This document shows, one piece after another, positions 24,999 through 32,934 of a stretch of 38,444 nt of DNA. The stretch is taken from the NCBI GenBank assembly GCA_017744795.1, contig JAGIAQ010000033.1, positions 1-38,444 on the forward strand, in the 5' to 3' direction. Every line of letters begins with the position of its first letter. Within the stretch, counting starts at the first letter, position 1. The DNA is from Niabella sp. GTDB taxonomy: Bacteria; Bacteroidota; Bacteroidia; Chitinophagales; Chitinophagaceae. Both the position numbers and the translations under genes were made by a program. Below the pieces are notes generated by a model, which had not been told where the DNA came from, did no database searches, and saw only the letters and a list, made by a program, of their open reading frames with translations.

Positions 24999-26177
24999 TT
25001 ACCGGGATGCCAGACGGGCTTTTTGCAGCGTTCGGGTAATAAGGGCTTCAACCACACCGGGCCGGGTATCCTTTATTTGCCGGCCGTTTAGGAAAACAGC
25101 GGGCGTACCGGTAATGCCGAGGCTGTTGCCTTCCTGTATGTTTTTTTGAAGGATTGCGGATGCGGTATCACTGTTGCGGAATGCATTAAAAAGATCGGGC
25201 TGTAATCCACATTTTTGGGCAGCGTTGGTAATATCTTGCTGGCGAAACAAGACATCGTGGTATTCCCAGAATTTTCCCTGTCGGGAAGCGGCTAGGGAGG
25301 CTTTTGCAGCTTCGCAGGAATGTGGATGAATGTTTGTTGTGATGTAGGGATTACAGTTTGTGCATAGTGGATATTGCTTAAATACGACATAACAAACACT
25401 GTTAAAATATTTGAGCACGCTGTCTGTTTCTGCGGAAAAGCGGTAGCAGGCCGGGCAATTAAAATCGCTGAAAACAACCAGGGCTAGTTTTCCTGTGGTA
25501 TCAGCTGACAAAGGATCCCCGGCGTCCACGGGAATGATCCGTTGGGGCTGCGCATCATAGTCGGCAAAGGCCTGTTTTAAATTTACCCTTTGCGCGTTGT
25601 CTGCTGCCAGGGTATAAGCTTTTAGTCCATAAAAAGCGGAAAGAATAAAAACCCCGCTGATCAAAAAACTACTGCTTTGCCATAGCAGGGCCGACCCGGC
25701 TTTTTTTCGCGGCGCGTTTCGGGTTGTACTAATGAATTGCCTGAATCCGTAACGATGCTGCCTTGCAAAAAGAAAAAATAGGGCAAAGTTACAGAGATGG
25801 ACTGTAAGACATAACGGGCAAAACAGAGACGGATGCACGATCATAGCCCCGATTAAAAAAACACCGGTGAGCAGGCCTATGCCGGTGAGCAGAAAAATGA
25901 ATGTATGGGTGCTTTTTTTCAGAGAAGCGCCAAATAGCGGCGGCATGAGCAACAACAAAAGAATCGCCAAATAATACAGCAAGCCCCAGCCTCCCAGGGG
26001 CAGGCCCCACAATTGTGACAAGCTTCCGGACAATGCACCGCTGCAACTGGAATGGAACAGGGCGGAACAAATATCTGGCCCCTTTATATAAAGATGCTTA
26101 TAAAACAGGTAGCCGGACAGCAATGCTGCCAGCACAAACACAACAACGGTTGCTGTTTTGATCGGGATCCGTTTCAT
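24999..26177 (-). CDS. VKOR-DsbA fusion, disulfide-bond forming enzyme
   Basis: A 392-residue membrane enzyme joining a vitamin K epoxide reductase domain to a DsbA-like thioredoxin. The VKOR part (~1-150) has loop cysteines C37 and C45 and the quinone-proximal pair C120-P-L-C123 in transmembrane helices. One more helix (~169-188) leads to the periplasmic thioredoxin domain (~190-390) with CPAC at 241-244 and a cis-Pro in GITGTPAVF. Electrons run from substrate to CPAC to the loop and CPLC pairs, then to quinone. The thioredoxin part has extra cysteines (C272, C275, C288). The gene directly upstream encodes a small four-cysteine exported protein. Confidence 0.93.
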   Translation of the reverse strand: MKRIPIKTATVVVFVLAALLSGYLFYKHLYIKGPDICSALFHSSCSGALSGSLSQLWGLPLGGWGLLYYLAILLLLLMPPLFGASLKKSTHTFIFLLTGIGLLTGVFLIGAMIVHPSLFCPLCLTVHLCNFALFFLFARQHRYGFRQFISTTRNAPRKKAGSALLWQSSSFLISGVFILSAFYGLKAYTLAADNAQRVNLKQAFADYDAQPQRIIPVDAGDPLSADTTGKLALVVFSDFNCPACYRFSAETDSVLKYFNSVCYVVFKQYPLCTNCNPYITTNIHPHSCEAAKASLAASRQGKFWEYHDVLFRQQDITNAAQKCGLQPDLFNAFRNSDTASAILQKNIQEGNSLGITGTPAVFLNGRQIKDTRPGVVEALITRTLQKARLASR

Positions 26178-26256
26178 CGTTTACATAAGAAAATAGGCAA
26201 TAAAGGGCACTGTAAAATACAATGCCCTTCCAATAGTGTAGCCCGTTTTTTTTGTC

Positions 26257-26613
26257 TTAATGCACATGGCAAATAAGAGTAGCCTCACCGCTGGCGCTCA
26301 CAGTCTCATGCCAGTCTTTTGTGAAAACTCCTAATGCGTTGCAGGGAACTCCTTTATTTTCTGCATTAAACATAACCTCGCTTCCCATAGGATTAGCCAG
26401 GCCTGAGGCCTTGCATACCACATTCCTGTTGTCGCTATGGGTAATTACGGCATTGCCGCTACCCATGGCATCCACTAAATGCCCGGCTCCATTATAAAGC
26501 CAGCAATTAAAATCTGTAATGTGTACTGCTGCGTTGTCGGATGCAGCTTTCCAGCTGATAACGAAAGTGGCAACAGCCAGCACTGCCGCCAATAGAATAC
26601 TTCTCTTTTTCAT
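26257..26613 (-). CDS. Small secreted four-cysteine protein
   Basis: A 118-residue exported protein from the ATG at 26613 (an upstream in-frame Met at 26697 would hide the signal peptide): signal peptide ~1-24 (MKKRSILLAAVLAVATFVIS), then a mature domain with cysteines at 37, 67, 91 and 115, enough for two disulfides. No known domain is recognised. It is followed 80 bases later by the VKOR-DsbA gene on the same strand, so the two are likely co-expressed, and the protein is a plausible substrate of it. The leader from the -7 box at 26739 is about 120 nt. Confidence 0.75.
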   Translation of the reverse strand: MKKRSILLAAVLAVATFVISWKAASDNAAVHITDFNCWLYNGAGHLVDAMGSGNAVITHSDNRNVVCKASGLANPMGSEVMFNAENKGVPCNALGVFTKDWHETVSASGEATLICHVH

Positions 26614-26738
26614 TGTAAAAATTTTTGGAGTGAAAAAAGTGAAATGAAACAACCGATGTCCGGCAGTTGTTTTGGCTCTTTTCCGGGCAAACACCAATAA
26701 TATTTAAAGTGAAGTTAATATGTTCGGACGGCCGTATC

Positions 26739-26746
26739 CAAATTTA
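26739..26746 (-). promoter_or_regulatory. -7 box (TAAATTTG) upstream of the four-cysteine protein
   Basis: TAnnTTTG match on the minus strand, giving an unusually long leader of ~120 nt to the ATG at 26613. No -33 match at the usual spacing was seen. Confidence 0.5.
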
Positions 26747-26874
26747 GGGGGTCGCCAATTTGGGGGATGCGCGGAAGCGTCCCGTTTAGCGGTCGGTGCA
26801 GGTTAGCTTTTCAAATGAGATCCCGGTGTTTTTGATTTGAGCGCATTTGAACCAGTCGTTTTTATAGGTGTAAT

Positions 26875-28233
26875 TTATAAACCATATTGATCAATCAAAT
26901 AGATCAATGCCGCAATATTCACTGCGCCCAGTTCCAGCTCCCGTTTATTTACGGCTTCAAATACATCATTACGGGCGTGGTGCAGGTCGAAGTAGCGCTG
27001 GGAATCGGGCAGCAATTCACTCATGGGTGTCTTTAATTTTTCGTGAAGGGCGCTGATGTCGCTGCCACCGCCGCCCGCGCTGATCTCGCCGGCGCCGTAA
27101 GGTTCCAGCAAAGGCGCCCAGCTTTTTAATTTTTTAAGCTGCGCTTCAGGCCCCGTAAACCCAAACCCGCGCGGGGTAAATCCTCCGGCATCGGTTTCCA
27201 GCGCAAATAAATGTTTTTCGTTATTTTTTATTGCCGCATCGGCGTAAGCGGCCCCGCCCCGGGTCCCGTTTTCTTCGTTGGCAAATAATACAAAACGCAG
27301 GGTGTGTTTGGGCTGGTAGCCCAGGGCTTTTAAGGCACGTAGCACCTCGATGGTTTGAACGATCCCTGCTCCGTCATCCTGCGCCCCTTCATTCACATCC
27401 CAGCTGTCCAGGTGGCCGCCAATGGTAATGTATTCATCAGGGAACTGGCTGCCTTTTAATTCACCAACGATATTGTGCCCTTTTACATCCGGTAAAAAAT
27501 GAGCCATTGTCTTTAAAGTAACGGTACTATTTTTTTGCCCGGCCAGCCAATCGGCGTCTTTAAGTCCGATAGCTACCGCAGGTATTTTTTTATAAGCAGA
27601 ATCATAACGCATCGCGCCGGTATGCGGGTTGTTGTCGGTGCTGTGGCTCATACTGCGAACGATTACGGCCACGGCTCCGTATTTAGCCGCTGCGGAAGCC
27701 CCCATGACCCGGTATTTGACCGCATCGGCATAAGCTGCGAACGTGCGTACGAATTTGGGATTGAAATGATAATTATAAAAAACGATCCGGCCTTTTACCT
27801 GGTCCTTTTTCTGCTCCAGTTCTTCAAAGGAATTTACGAGCAGCACGGGAGCGCTCACGCCTTTTTCCCCGGTGCCCAGGGAATTACCCAGCGCAAGAAC
27901 ATCCAGCTCTTTTTTCGAATGATCGGGAAGCAGGGCCGTGGCCTGGTCTTTACCGCCCCTTACCCAATGGGGTACCATACATTCCTGTTTAAAAGTGTGC
28001 TGACTGCCGCTTTGTTGTAACAGGTTATAGCCCCAATCCTCCGCTTTATACATCTGCGGGGATCCTGCCAGGCGCCCGCCGATGGTTTTGGTGAGGGTTC
28101 TTAAATTGTCGTAGGCTTTCCCGTTTACGAGCACTTCATCGGCCATTTTTCGTATAAATGCCTCGTCAGTTGTTTGGGCCGCCAGGCCGGATACTAAAAA
28201 TAAACCGCCAATTAAAAACAATTTTCTCCTCAT
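26875..28233 (-). CDS. M28-family exported aminopeptidase
   Basis: A 452-residue exported metallopeptidase from the ATG at 28233 (signal peptide MRRKLFLIGGLFLVSGLAAQ). A PA-like insert (~115-235: APVLLVNSFEELEQKKDQVKG) precedes the M28 core with zinc ligands: GGHLDSWDVNEGAQDDGAG (His, bridging Asp), NEENGTRG (catalytic Glu and ligand Glu), LETDAGG and C-terminal HHARNDVF. The order of ligands fits the dizinc aminopeptidase family. It acts outside the cytoplasm on peptides; specificity is unknown. It is divergent from bshA, sharing an ~100-base intergenic region. Confidence 0.9.
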   Translation of the reverse strand: MRRKLFLIGGLFLVSGLAAQTTDEAFIRKMADEVLVNGKAYDNLRTLTKTIGGRLAGSPQMYKAEDWGYNLLQQSGSQHTFKQECMVPHWVRGGKDQATALLPDHSKKELDVLALGNSLGTGEKGVSAPVLLVNSFEELEQKKDQVKGRIVFYNYHFNPKFVRTFAAYADAVKYRVMGASAAAKYGAVAVIVRSMSHSTDNNPHTGAMRYDSAYKKIPAVAIGLKDADWLAGQKNSTVTLKTMAHFLPDVKGHNIVGELKGSQFPDEYITIGGHLDSWDVNEGAQDDGAGIVQTIEVLRALKALGYQPKHTLRFVLFANEENGTRGGAAYADAAIKNNEKHLFALETDAGGFTPRGFGFTGPEAQLKKLKSWAPLLEPYGAGEISAGGGGSDISALHEKLKTPMSELLPDSQRYFDLHHARNDVFEAVNKRELELGAVNIAALIYLIDQYGL

Positions 28234-28324
28234 GCTGTTATTTCTTTCCGGTAAAGTTAACGGATTCATAGTACTTGTAATGAATTCATAACCACGCCAA
28301 ATGAGTAATTATCAAAGCAAAACA

Positions 28325-28332
28325 TATCTTTG
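28325..28332 (+). promoter_or_regulatory. -7 box (TATCTTTG) of bshA, near-leaderless
   Basis: Exact TAnnTTTG match ending three bases before the bshA ATG. It overlaps an in-frame TTG at 28330, so that codon should not be used as the start. Confidence 0.72.
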
Positions 28333-28335
28333 GGT

Positions 28336-29463
28336 ATGCGAATAGGAATCGTATGTTATCCCACCTATGGTGGAAGCGGTGTGCTGGCAACCGAATTAGG
28401 AAAAGCGCTGGCGGAAAAAGGGCATCAGGTCCATTTTATTACGTATCAGCAGCCTGTGCGTTTAAATGGGTTTATTCCCAATATTTATTACCATGAAGTG
28501 CAGGTGCCCAAGTACCCGTTGTTTGATTTTCCGCCTTACGAAACGGCCCTGGCCAGTACGATGGTGGATGTCATAAAAAATTATAACCTCAACCTGCTGC
28601 ATGTGCATTATGCTATTCCACATGCCTCTGCGGCTTATATGGCAAAGCAGATCCTGGAAAAAGAAGGGATACAGATACCGGTGGTTACCACCCTGCACGG
28701 AACGGATATTACGCTGGTGGGACGTGATAAGACCTATGCTCCGGTGGTGGCTTTTTCCATTAACCAGAGCGATGTGATCACGGCGGTGTCCAATAACCTG
28801 CGGGAAGAGACCTATCGGAATTTTGACATCAGGAAGGAGATAGAGGTCGTTTATAATTTTATCGATGTTACCCGGTTTAACCGCAAGCCCCTGGATGCTT
28901 TTAAAAAGGTACTGGCGCCGAACGGCGAACGTATTCTGTTGCATGCCTCTAATTTCCGTAAAATAAAACGGGTGCAGGACGTAGTAAAAGTGTTTTACAA
29001 CGTGCAGAAAAAGATCCCTGCAAAACTTTTATTTGTGGGCGATGGCCCTGAGCGCCAAACGGCAGAAGAGCAGGGCCGGGAGCTGGGCATTTTTGACCAG
29101 CTGGTGTTTGTAGGCAAACAGGAGCAGATGGAGGAGATATTTGCCGTGGCCGATCTGTTCTTGCTGACCTCAGAATATGAAAGCTTTGGATTGGCTGCAC
29201 TGGAAGCGATGGCTTCACGGGTGCCGGTAATTTCTACCAATGCCGGTGGACTGGCAGAAGTAAATGTGGAAGGGGTAACGGGTTTCCTGGCAAATGTGGG
29301 GGATATTGAAACCATGAGTGAAAAAGCCCTTTACATTCTAAAGGATGATGCTACACTGGAAAAATTTAAGGAGCAGGCTTTTGAGCACGCCCAGCAGTTT
29401 AATATTGATATGATCATTCCTCAGTATGAGGCTATTTACAGAAGGTTTTGCAAGGATTGTTAG
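28336..29463 (+). CDS. bshA: N-acetyl-alpha-D-glucosaminyl L-malate synthase BshA
   Basis: First enzyme of bacillithiol synthesis: transfers GlcNAc from UDP-GlcNAc to L-malate. The 375-residue protein has a GT4 fold with MRIGIVCYPTYGGSGVLATELG at the start (GGSG binding loop), VTTLHGTDITLVG, and the C-terminal donor-site motif EYESFGLAALEAMASRVPVISTNAGGLAEV with the E-x7-E arrangement. The start at 28336 is supported by the -7 box just upstream. bshB and bshC are not in the window. Bacillithiol is found in Bacteroidota as well as Firmicutes. Confidence 0.94.
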   Translation: MRIGIVCYPTYGGSGVLATELGKALAEKGHQVHFITYQQPVRLNGFIPNIYYHEVQVPKYPLFDFPPYETALASTMVDVIKNYNLNLLHVHYAIPHASAAYMAKQILEKEGIQIPVVTTLHGTDITLVGRDKTYAPVVAFSINQSDVITAVSNNLREETYRNFDIRKEIEVVYNFIDVTRFNRKPLDAFKKVLAPNGERILLHASNFRKIKRVQDVVKVFYNVQKKIPAKLLFVGDGPERQTAEEQGRELGIFDQLVFVGKQEQMEEIFAVADLFLLTSEYESFGLAALEAMASRVPVISTNAGGLAEVNVEGVTGFLANVGDIETMSEKALYILKDDATLEKFKEQAFEHAQQFNIDMIIPQYEAIYRRFCKDC

Positions 29464-29470
29464 AGCTTTT

Positions 29471-29536
29471 AATTTCCCGCGGAATGCGCAGAAGGAAAGA
29501 ATGAGCCGGGAAGACGCAAAGACGGGAAATTTTTTA
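29471..29536 (+). repeat. Long-range inverted repeat after bshA (possible terminator)
   Basis: AATTTCCCG (29471-29479) and CGGGAAATT (29523-29531) are exact complements separated by 43 bases, followed by TTTTT. The distance makes it a weak terminator; the block in between is purine-rich and low in complexity. Confidence 0.4.
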
Positions 29537-29591
29537 ATTGTTTACCGCCTCCCCGCCTTACCGGCGATTAGATACTTTTTAAAGCCCAATA

Positions 29592-30935
29592 TTATTCTGC
29601 ATTCAGCAGTTTGCCATATGCCGTATGCACGGCCTCAAAATCAAAAGAAGCAATGGTTTTATCCATCAGGTCTTTTATTTCCTTCGTGCATAAATTCTGG
29701 ATGCTGCCTTCATGTGGATTTTTGATTTCTGTATGTTCAGGTATTTTATAACTGCCGTCCTCAACTGATTTACCCACCTGAATATAAGCATCCCGGAAGG
29801 GAACGCCCTGTAATACCAACTGATTCACCAGGTCTACCGTAAACAGGTATTTGTATTTTTCATCTTTTAAAAGATCGGCTTTTACTTCGATGTTGGACAA
29901 CATCAAGCCAGCCATTTCAATACAATTCTTCAGCACTTTAAATGCAGGGAACAGGTGTTCCTTCAATAACTGCAGATCGCGGTGATAACCGGAGGGCAGG
30001 TTGGTGGTCATCAAAGTAATTTCGTTGGGCAATGCCTTTATACGGTTACAATACGAACGGATCAGTTCAAAAACATCGGGGTTTTTTTTATGCGGCATAA
30101 TGCTGCTGCCCGTAGTAAGTTCCGGCGGGAAGCTGATGAAACTGAAATTCTGATTCAGGTACAAGGTAGCATCCATACTCATCCTGGACAAGGTGTCTGC
30201 AATATTGGCCAATGCCTGTGCCACCACCCGTTCTGCCTTGCCCCGGCCCATTTGTGCATATACTACATTATAGTTTAATGTAGAAAAACCAAGCAATTGG
30301 GTTGTAAGCGTACGGTTAATGGGGAAGGAAGAACCGTAGCCTGCCGCAGATCCCAACGGGTTCTTATTGATAATGTCGTAGGCTGCTTTCAGGCTGATTA
30401 GGTCGTCCACCAGGCTTTCGGCATAAGCGCCAAACCAAAGACCAAAGGAGGAAGGCATGGCCAGTTGCAGATGTGTATACCCTGGAAACAAGAATGCTTT
30501 ATATTTTTCGCTTTGCGTTTGCAGCAGCTCAAAAAACGGGAGAATCGCTTTTACGGTTTGTTCAATTTCGCTGCGTAAAAATAATTTCAGGTCCACCAGC
30601 ACCTGGTCGTTGCGACTGCGGGCGCTGTGTATCTTTTTACCGGCTTCGCCGATCCGTTGCGTAAGCAATACTTCTACCTGGGAGTGGATATCCTCCACAT
30701 CATCCTGTAATTGAAAATCGCCTTTTTTAATATCGGCATAAATAGAACGCAATGCTTTTTGCAATTCGGTAAGTTCGTCCTTTTTCAGTAAACCCACCGA
30801 TTCCAGCATTTGAATATGTGCAAGTGACCCCAGCACATCAAAAGGCGCCAGGTACTCATCCATTTCGCGATCCTTACCTACTGTAAAGGATTCTACTTCT
30901 TTTAACGAATCCGTATTTTTTTTCCAGAGTTTCAT
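29592..30935 (-). CDS. argH: Argininosuccinate lyase
   Basis: Last step of arginine synthesis: argininosuccinate to arginine and fumarate, cytoplasmic, homotetramer with active sites shared between subunits. At 447 residues it is normal length. Superfamily signature GSSIMPHKKNP at 276-286, SARSRND at 104-110 and YTHLQ at 153-157 (catalytic His) are all intact. It is the last gene of the arg cluster. The whole 104-base gap to the upstream gene is a heptanucleotide array that begins right at this ATG, so no ordinary ribosome-binding site can be seen there. Confidence 0.97.
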   Translation of the reverse strand: MKLWKKNTDSLKEVESFTVGKDREMDEYLAPFDVLGSLAHIQMLESVGLLKKDELTELQKALRSIYADIKKGDFQLQDDVEDIHSQVEVLLTQRIGEAGKKIHSARSRNDQVLVDLKLFLRSEIEQTVKAILPFFELLQTQSEKYKAFLFPGYTHLQLAMPSSFGLWFGAYAESLVDDLISLKAAYDIINKNPLGSAAGYGSSFPINRTLTTQLLGFSTLNYNVVYAQMGRGKAERVVAQALANIADTLSRMSMDATLYLNQNFSFISFPPELTTGSSIMPHKKNPDVFELIRSYCNRIKALPNEITLMTTNLPSGYHRDLQLLKEHLFPAFKVLKNCIEMAGLMLSNIEVKADLLKDEKYKYLFTVDLVNQLVLQGVPFRDAYIQVGKSVEDGSYKIPEHTEIKNPHEGSIQNLCTKEIKDLMDKTIASFDFEAVHTAYGKLLNAE

Positions 30936-31040
30936 GATTCTGTTTCAGGTTTCAGGTTTCAGGTTTCAGGTTGCAGGTTGCAAGTTCCAAGGTTCAGGTT
31001 GCAGGTTACATTCATCCGCTTGTAACCTGTAACCTGCAAC
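30936..31040. repeat. Heptanucleotide array A, fills the whole argE'-argH gap
   Basis: Fifteen consecutive 7-bp units (105 bp) run from the base after the argH ATG to the argE' stop. Units include TTTCAGG (four in a row), TTGCAGG, TTGCAAG, TTCCAAG and GTTCAGG. The last three on this side read TTGTAAC, CTGTAAC, CTGCAAC, the reverse-complement sense. GTTGCAGGTTACA (30998-31010) pairs perfectly with 31028-31040. The transcript would have a stable hairpin between the two coding regions. Confidence 0.92.
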
Positions 31041-32104
31041 TAGATTACTACTCTTCCCACAATCTCAATATAATCCTTAATGCCACCCTCAATTTCATTC
31101 AGATAAATAAATTCATCCGCGGTATGACTACGGGCAGAGTCACCAGGCCCCATTTTTAACCCGGGGAAGGGCATCAGGGCCTTGTCGGAGGTTGTTGGGG
31201 AACCATACGTGGTTTTTCCCATCTCGATACCCGCCTTTACGATAGGATGCTCCAAAGAAATTGAGGTAGAACGCAGGCGGGTAGAGCGTGGCTTTACCTC
31301 GCTGGAAACATTCTTATGGATGGCATCCAGGATGTCTTCAAAACTGTATAATTCATTTACACGCACGTCCACTACGTATTTACACGAAGAAGGTACTACG
31401 TTGTGTTGCTTGTTCTCCGTTTCAATAACCGTGCAGGTCATGCGGCTGTCACCCAGCAGGGGAGATACCTTTTCAAATTTATAAGAATGAAACCACTCAA
31501 TATCTTTAATGGCTTTTACAATAGCATTTTCTCCCTCATTGCGCGCAGCATGGCCCGCTTTACCGTGTGCGGTGCAGTCCAACACCATCAGCCCCCGTTC
31601 TGCTACCGCCATCTGGAGCTTTGTCGGCTCTCCCACAATAGCAAAGTCGATCGGCGGCAAAATATTTACAGCAGCCTCAATGCCATTGTAGCCGGAGATC
31701 TCTTCTTCGGCACTGGCCACCAGCATGATATTGTATTTTAAATTTTCCTTTTCGTAGTAGTAAACAAAAGTAGCGATCAGCGACACCAGGCAGCCGCCGG
31801 CATCGTTACTGCCCAGCCCGTATAGTTTGCCGTCTTTTTCAATCGCTTTGAACGGATCTAATGTGTATTTGGGGTTGGGTTTTACCGTATCGTGGTGCGA
31901 GTTCAGCAACAGCGTGGGTTTGGCAGCATCGAAGTACTTATTTTTTGCGATGATATTATTGCCCAACCGCTTGATGGGAACCTGGTGCTGCGCCAGATAT
32001 GCGATGATGAGTTCCGCGGTATTATCTTCCTCCTTGCTGAAGCTGGGTGTTTCGATCAGTTGTTTTAAAAGCGCTATCGCTTCCCGGTAAAGTTGTTCCT
32101 GCAT
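31040..32104 (-). CDS. M20-family deacylase, probable N-acyl-citrulline or -ornithine deacetylase
   Basis: Removes the N-acyl group in the arginine pathway (ArgE-like). The 354-residue protein has zinc-ligand motifs: SHHDTV (H70, D72), GSNDAGG (D101), ASAEEEISG and a C-terminal GDSARSHTADEFIYLNE. Because the cluster carries an acetyl/succinyl-ornithine type carbamoyltransferase, the likely substrate is N-acyl-citrulline, as known from Xanthomonas and inferred in Bacteroides. The alternative, acetylornithine, cannot be excluded. It lies 16 bases after argB, clearly co-transcribed, and its stop codon is joined to a heptanucleotide array. Confidence 0.88.
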   Translation of the reverse strand: MQEQLYREAIALLKQLIETPSFSKEEDNTAELIIAYLAQHQVPIKRLGNNIIAKNKYFDAAKPTLLLNSHHDTVKPNPKYTLDPFKAIEKDGKLYGLGSNDAGGCLVSLIATFVYYYEKENLKYNIMLVASAEEEISGYNGIEAAVNILPPIDFAIVGEPTKLQMAVAERGLMVLDCTAHGKAGHAARNEGENAIVKAIKDIEWFHSYKFEKVSPLLGDSRMTCTVIETENKQHNVVPSSCKYVVDVRVNELYSFEDILDAIHKNVSSEVKPRSTRLRSTSISLEHPIVKAGIEMGKTTYGSPTTSDKALMPFPGLKMGPGDSARSHTADEFIYLNEIEGGIKDYIEIVGRVVI

Positions 32105-32120
32105 AAAATAAAATTGCTGA

Positions 32121-32918
32121 TTAATAAATCAAAGTGCCTTCGTTATTGTCTGTTGTATTTTTTATAAGATCCCTCGCATCACCAATCAATACCTGGTGCA
32201 CACCCGCATTGATCGCGTTGAACGCATTGTCGATCTTTGGCAAAATGCCTTCAAATAATTTTTGTTCCTGTTTTAATTGCGTATACAATTCTTTATTCAG
32301 CCTGCGGATCACGGTATCGTCATTATTGACATCTTCCAGTACGCCCTTCTTTTCAAAACAATAGATCAGGCGCACTTTATAATGGGCGGATAACGCTACC
32401 GCCAATGAGGACGCAATGGTGTCGGCGTTCGTGTTGAGTATATGTCCGTGTGTGTCGTGCGTTAATGGTGCAAATACCGGCGCGATATTGTGTTCGATAA
32501 ACGAAAGCAAACTTTGAACATTAAACTTTGAACTTTCAACATCGCCTACCCAGCCATAGTCGATGGTTTTCACCGGGCGTTTTTGAGCGGGGATAATATT
32601 GGCGTCTGCTCCGGTAAGACCAATGGCATTAGTGCCCAGGGCCTGTAATTGGGCAACGATCTTCTTGTTCACCAATCCGCCGTATACCATGGTAACCAGG
32701 TCGATGGTTTCATCGTCTGTGATCCTTCTGCCGTCTATGTAGTTGGATTGAATCCCGAGCTTTTCGCCGATCTTGGTTGCGATCTTTCCACCGCCATGTA
32801 TGAGTATTTTGGCTCCCTTTATGGCCGAAAAATCTTTTAAAAAGGCGTCCAGGGCGGAAGGGTTATCGATGATATTTCCGCCGATCTTTATGATAAAGAG
32901 TTGTTGTAAATCTTCCAT
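32121..32918 (-). CDS. argB: Acetylglutamate kinase
   Basis: Second arginine-pathway step: phosphorylates N-acetylglutamate. The 265-residue protein has amino acid kinase motifs: start IIKIGGNII, HGGGKIATKI (~41-50), GLTGADANII (~100-109), LTHDTHGHILNTNADTIASSLAVAL and the C-terminal INAGVHQVLIGD. A 35-base tract of five heptanucleotide units lies in the coding sequence (residues ~126-137, ESSKFNVQSLL). Compared with what I recall of Bacteroides ArgB (DVERVDAKLLSLLL), this seems to add about three residues in a loop. It lies 16 bases after the carbamoyltransferase gene. Confidence 0.96.
   Translation of the reverse strand: MEDLQQLFIIKIGGNIIDNPSALDAFLKDFSAIKGAKILIHGGGKIATKIGEKLGIQSNYIDGRRITDDETIDLVTMVYGGLVNKKIVAQLQALGTNAIGLTGADANIIPAQKRPVKTIDYGWVGDVESSKFNVQSLLSFIEHNIAPVFAPLTHDTHGHILNTNADTIASSLAVALSAHYKVRLIYCFEKKGVLEDVNNDDTVIRRLNKELYTQLKQEQKLFEGILPKIDNAFNAINAGVHQVLIGDARDLIKNTTDNNEGTLIY
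32510..32544. repeat. Heptanucleotide array B, inside argB
   Basis: Five units: AACTTTG, AACATTA, AACTTTG, AACTTTC, AACATCG. It keeps the argB frame open and encodes residues ~126-137. Confidence 0.75.
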
Positions 32919-32934
32919 TGTGTAGCGTACCGGG

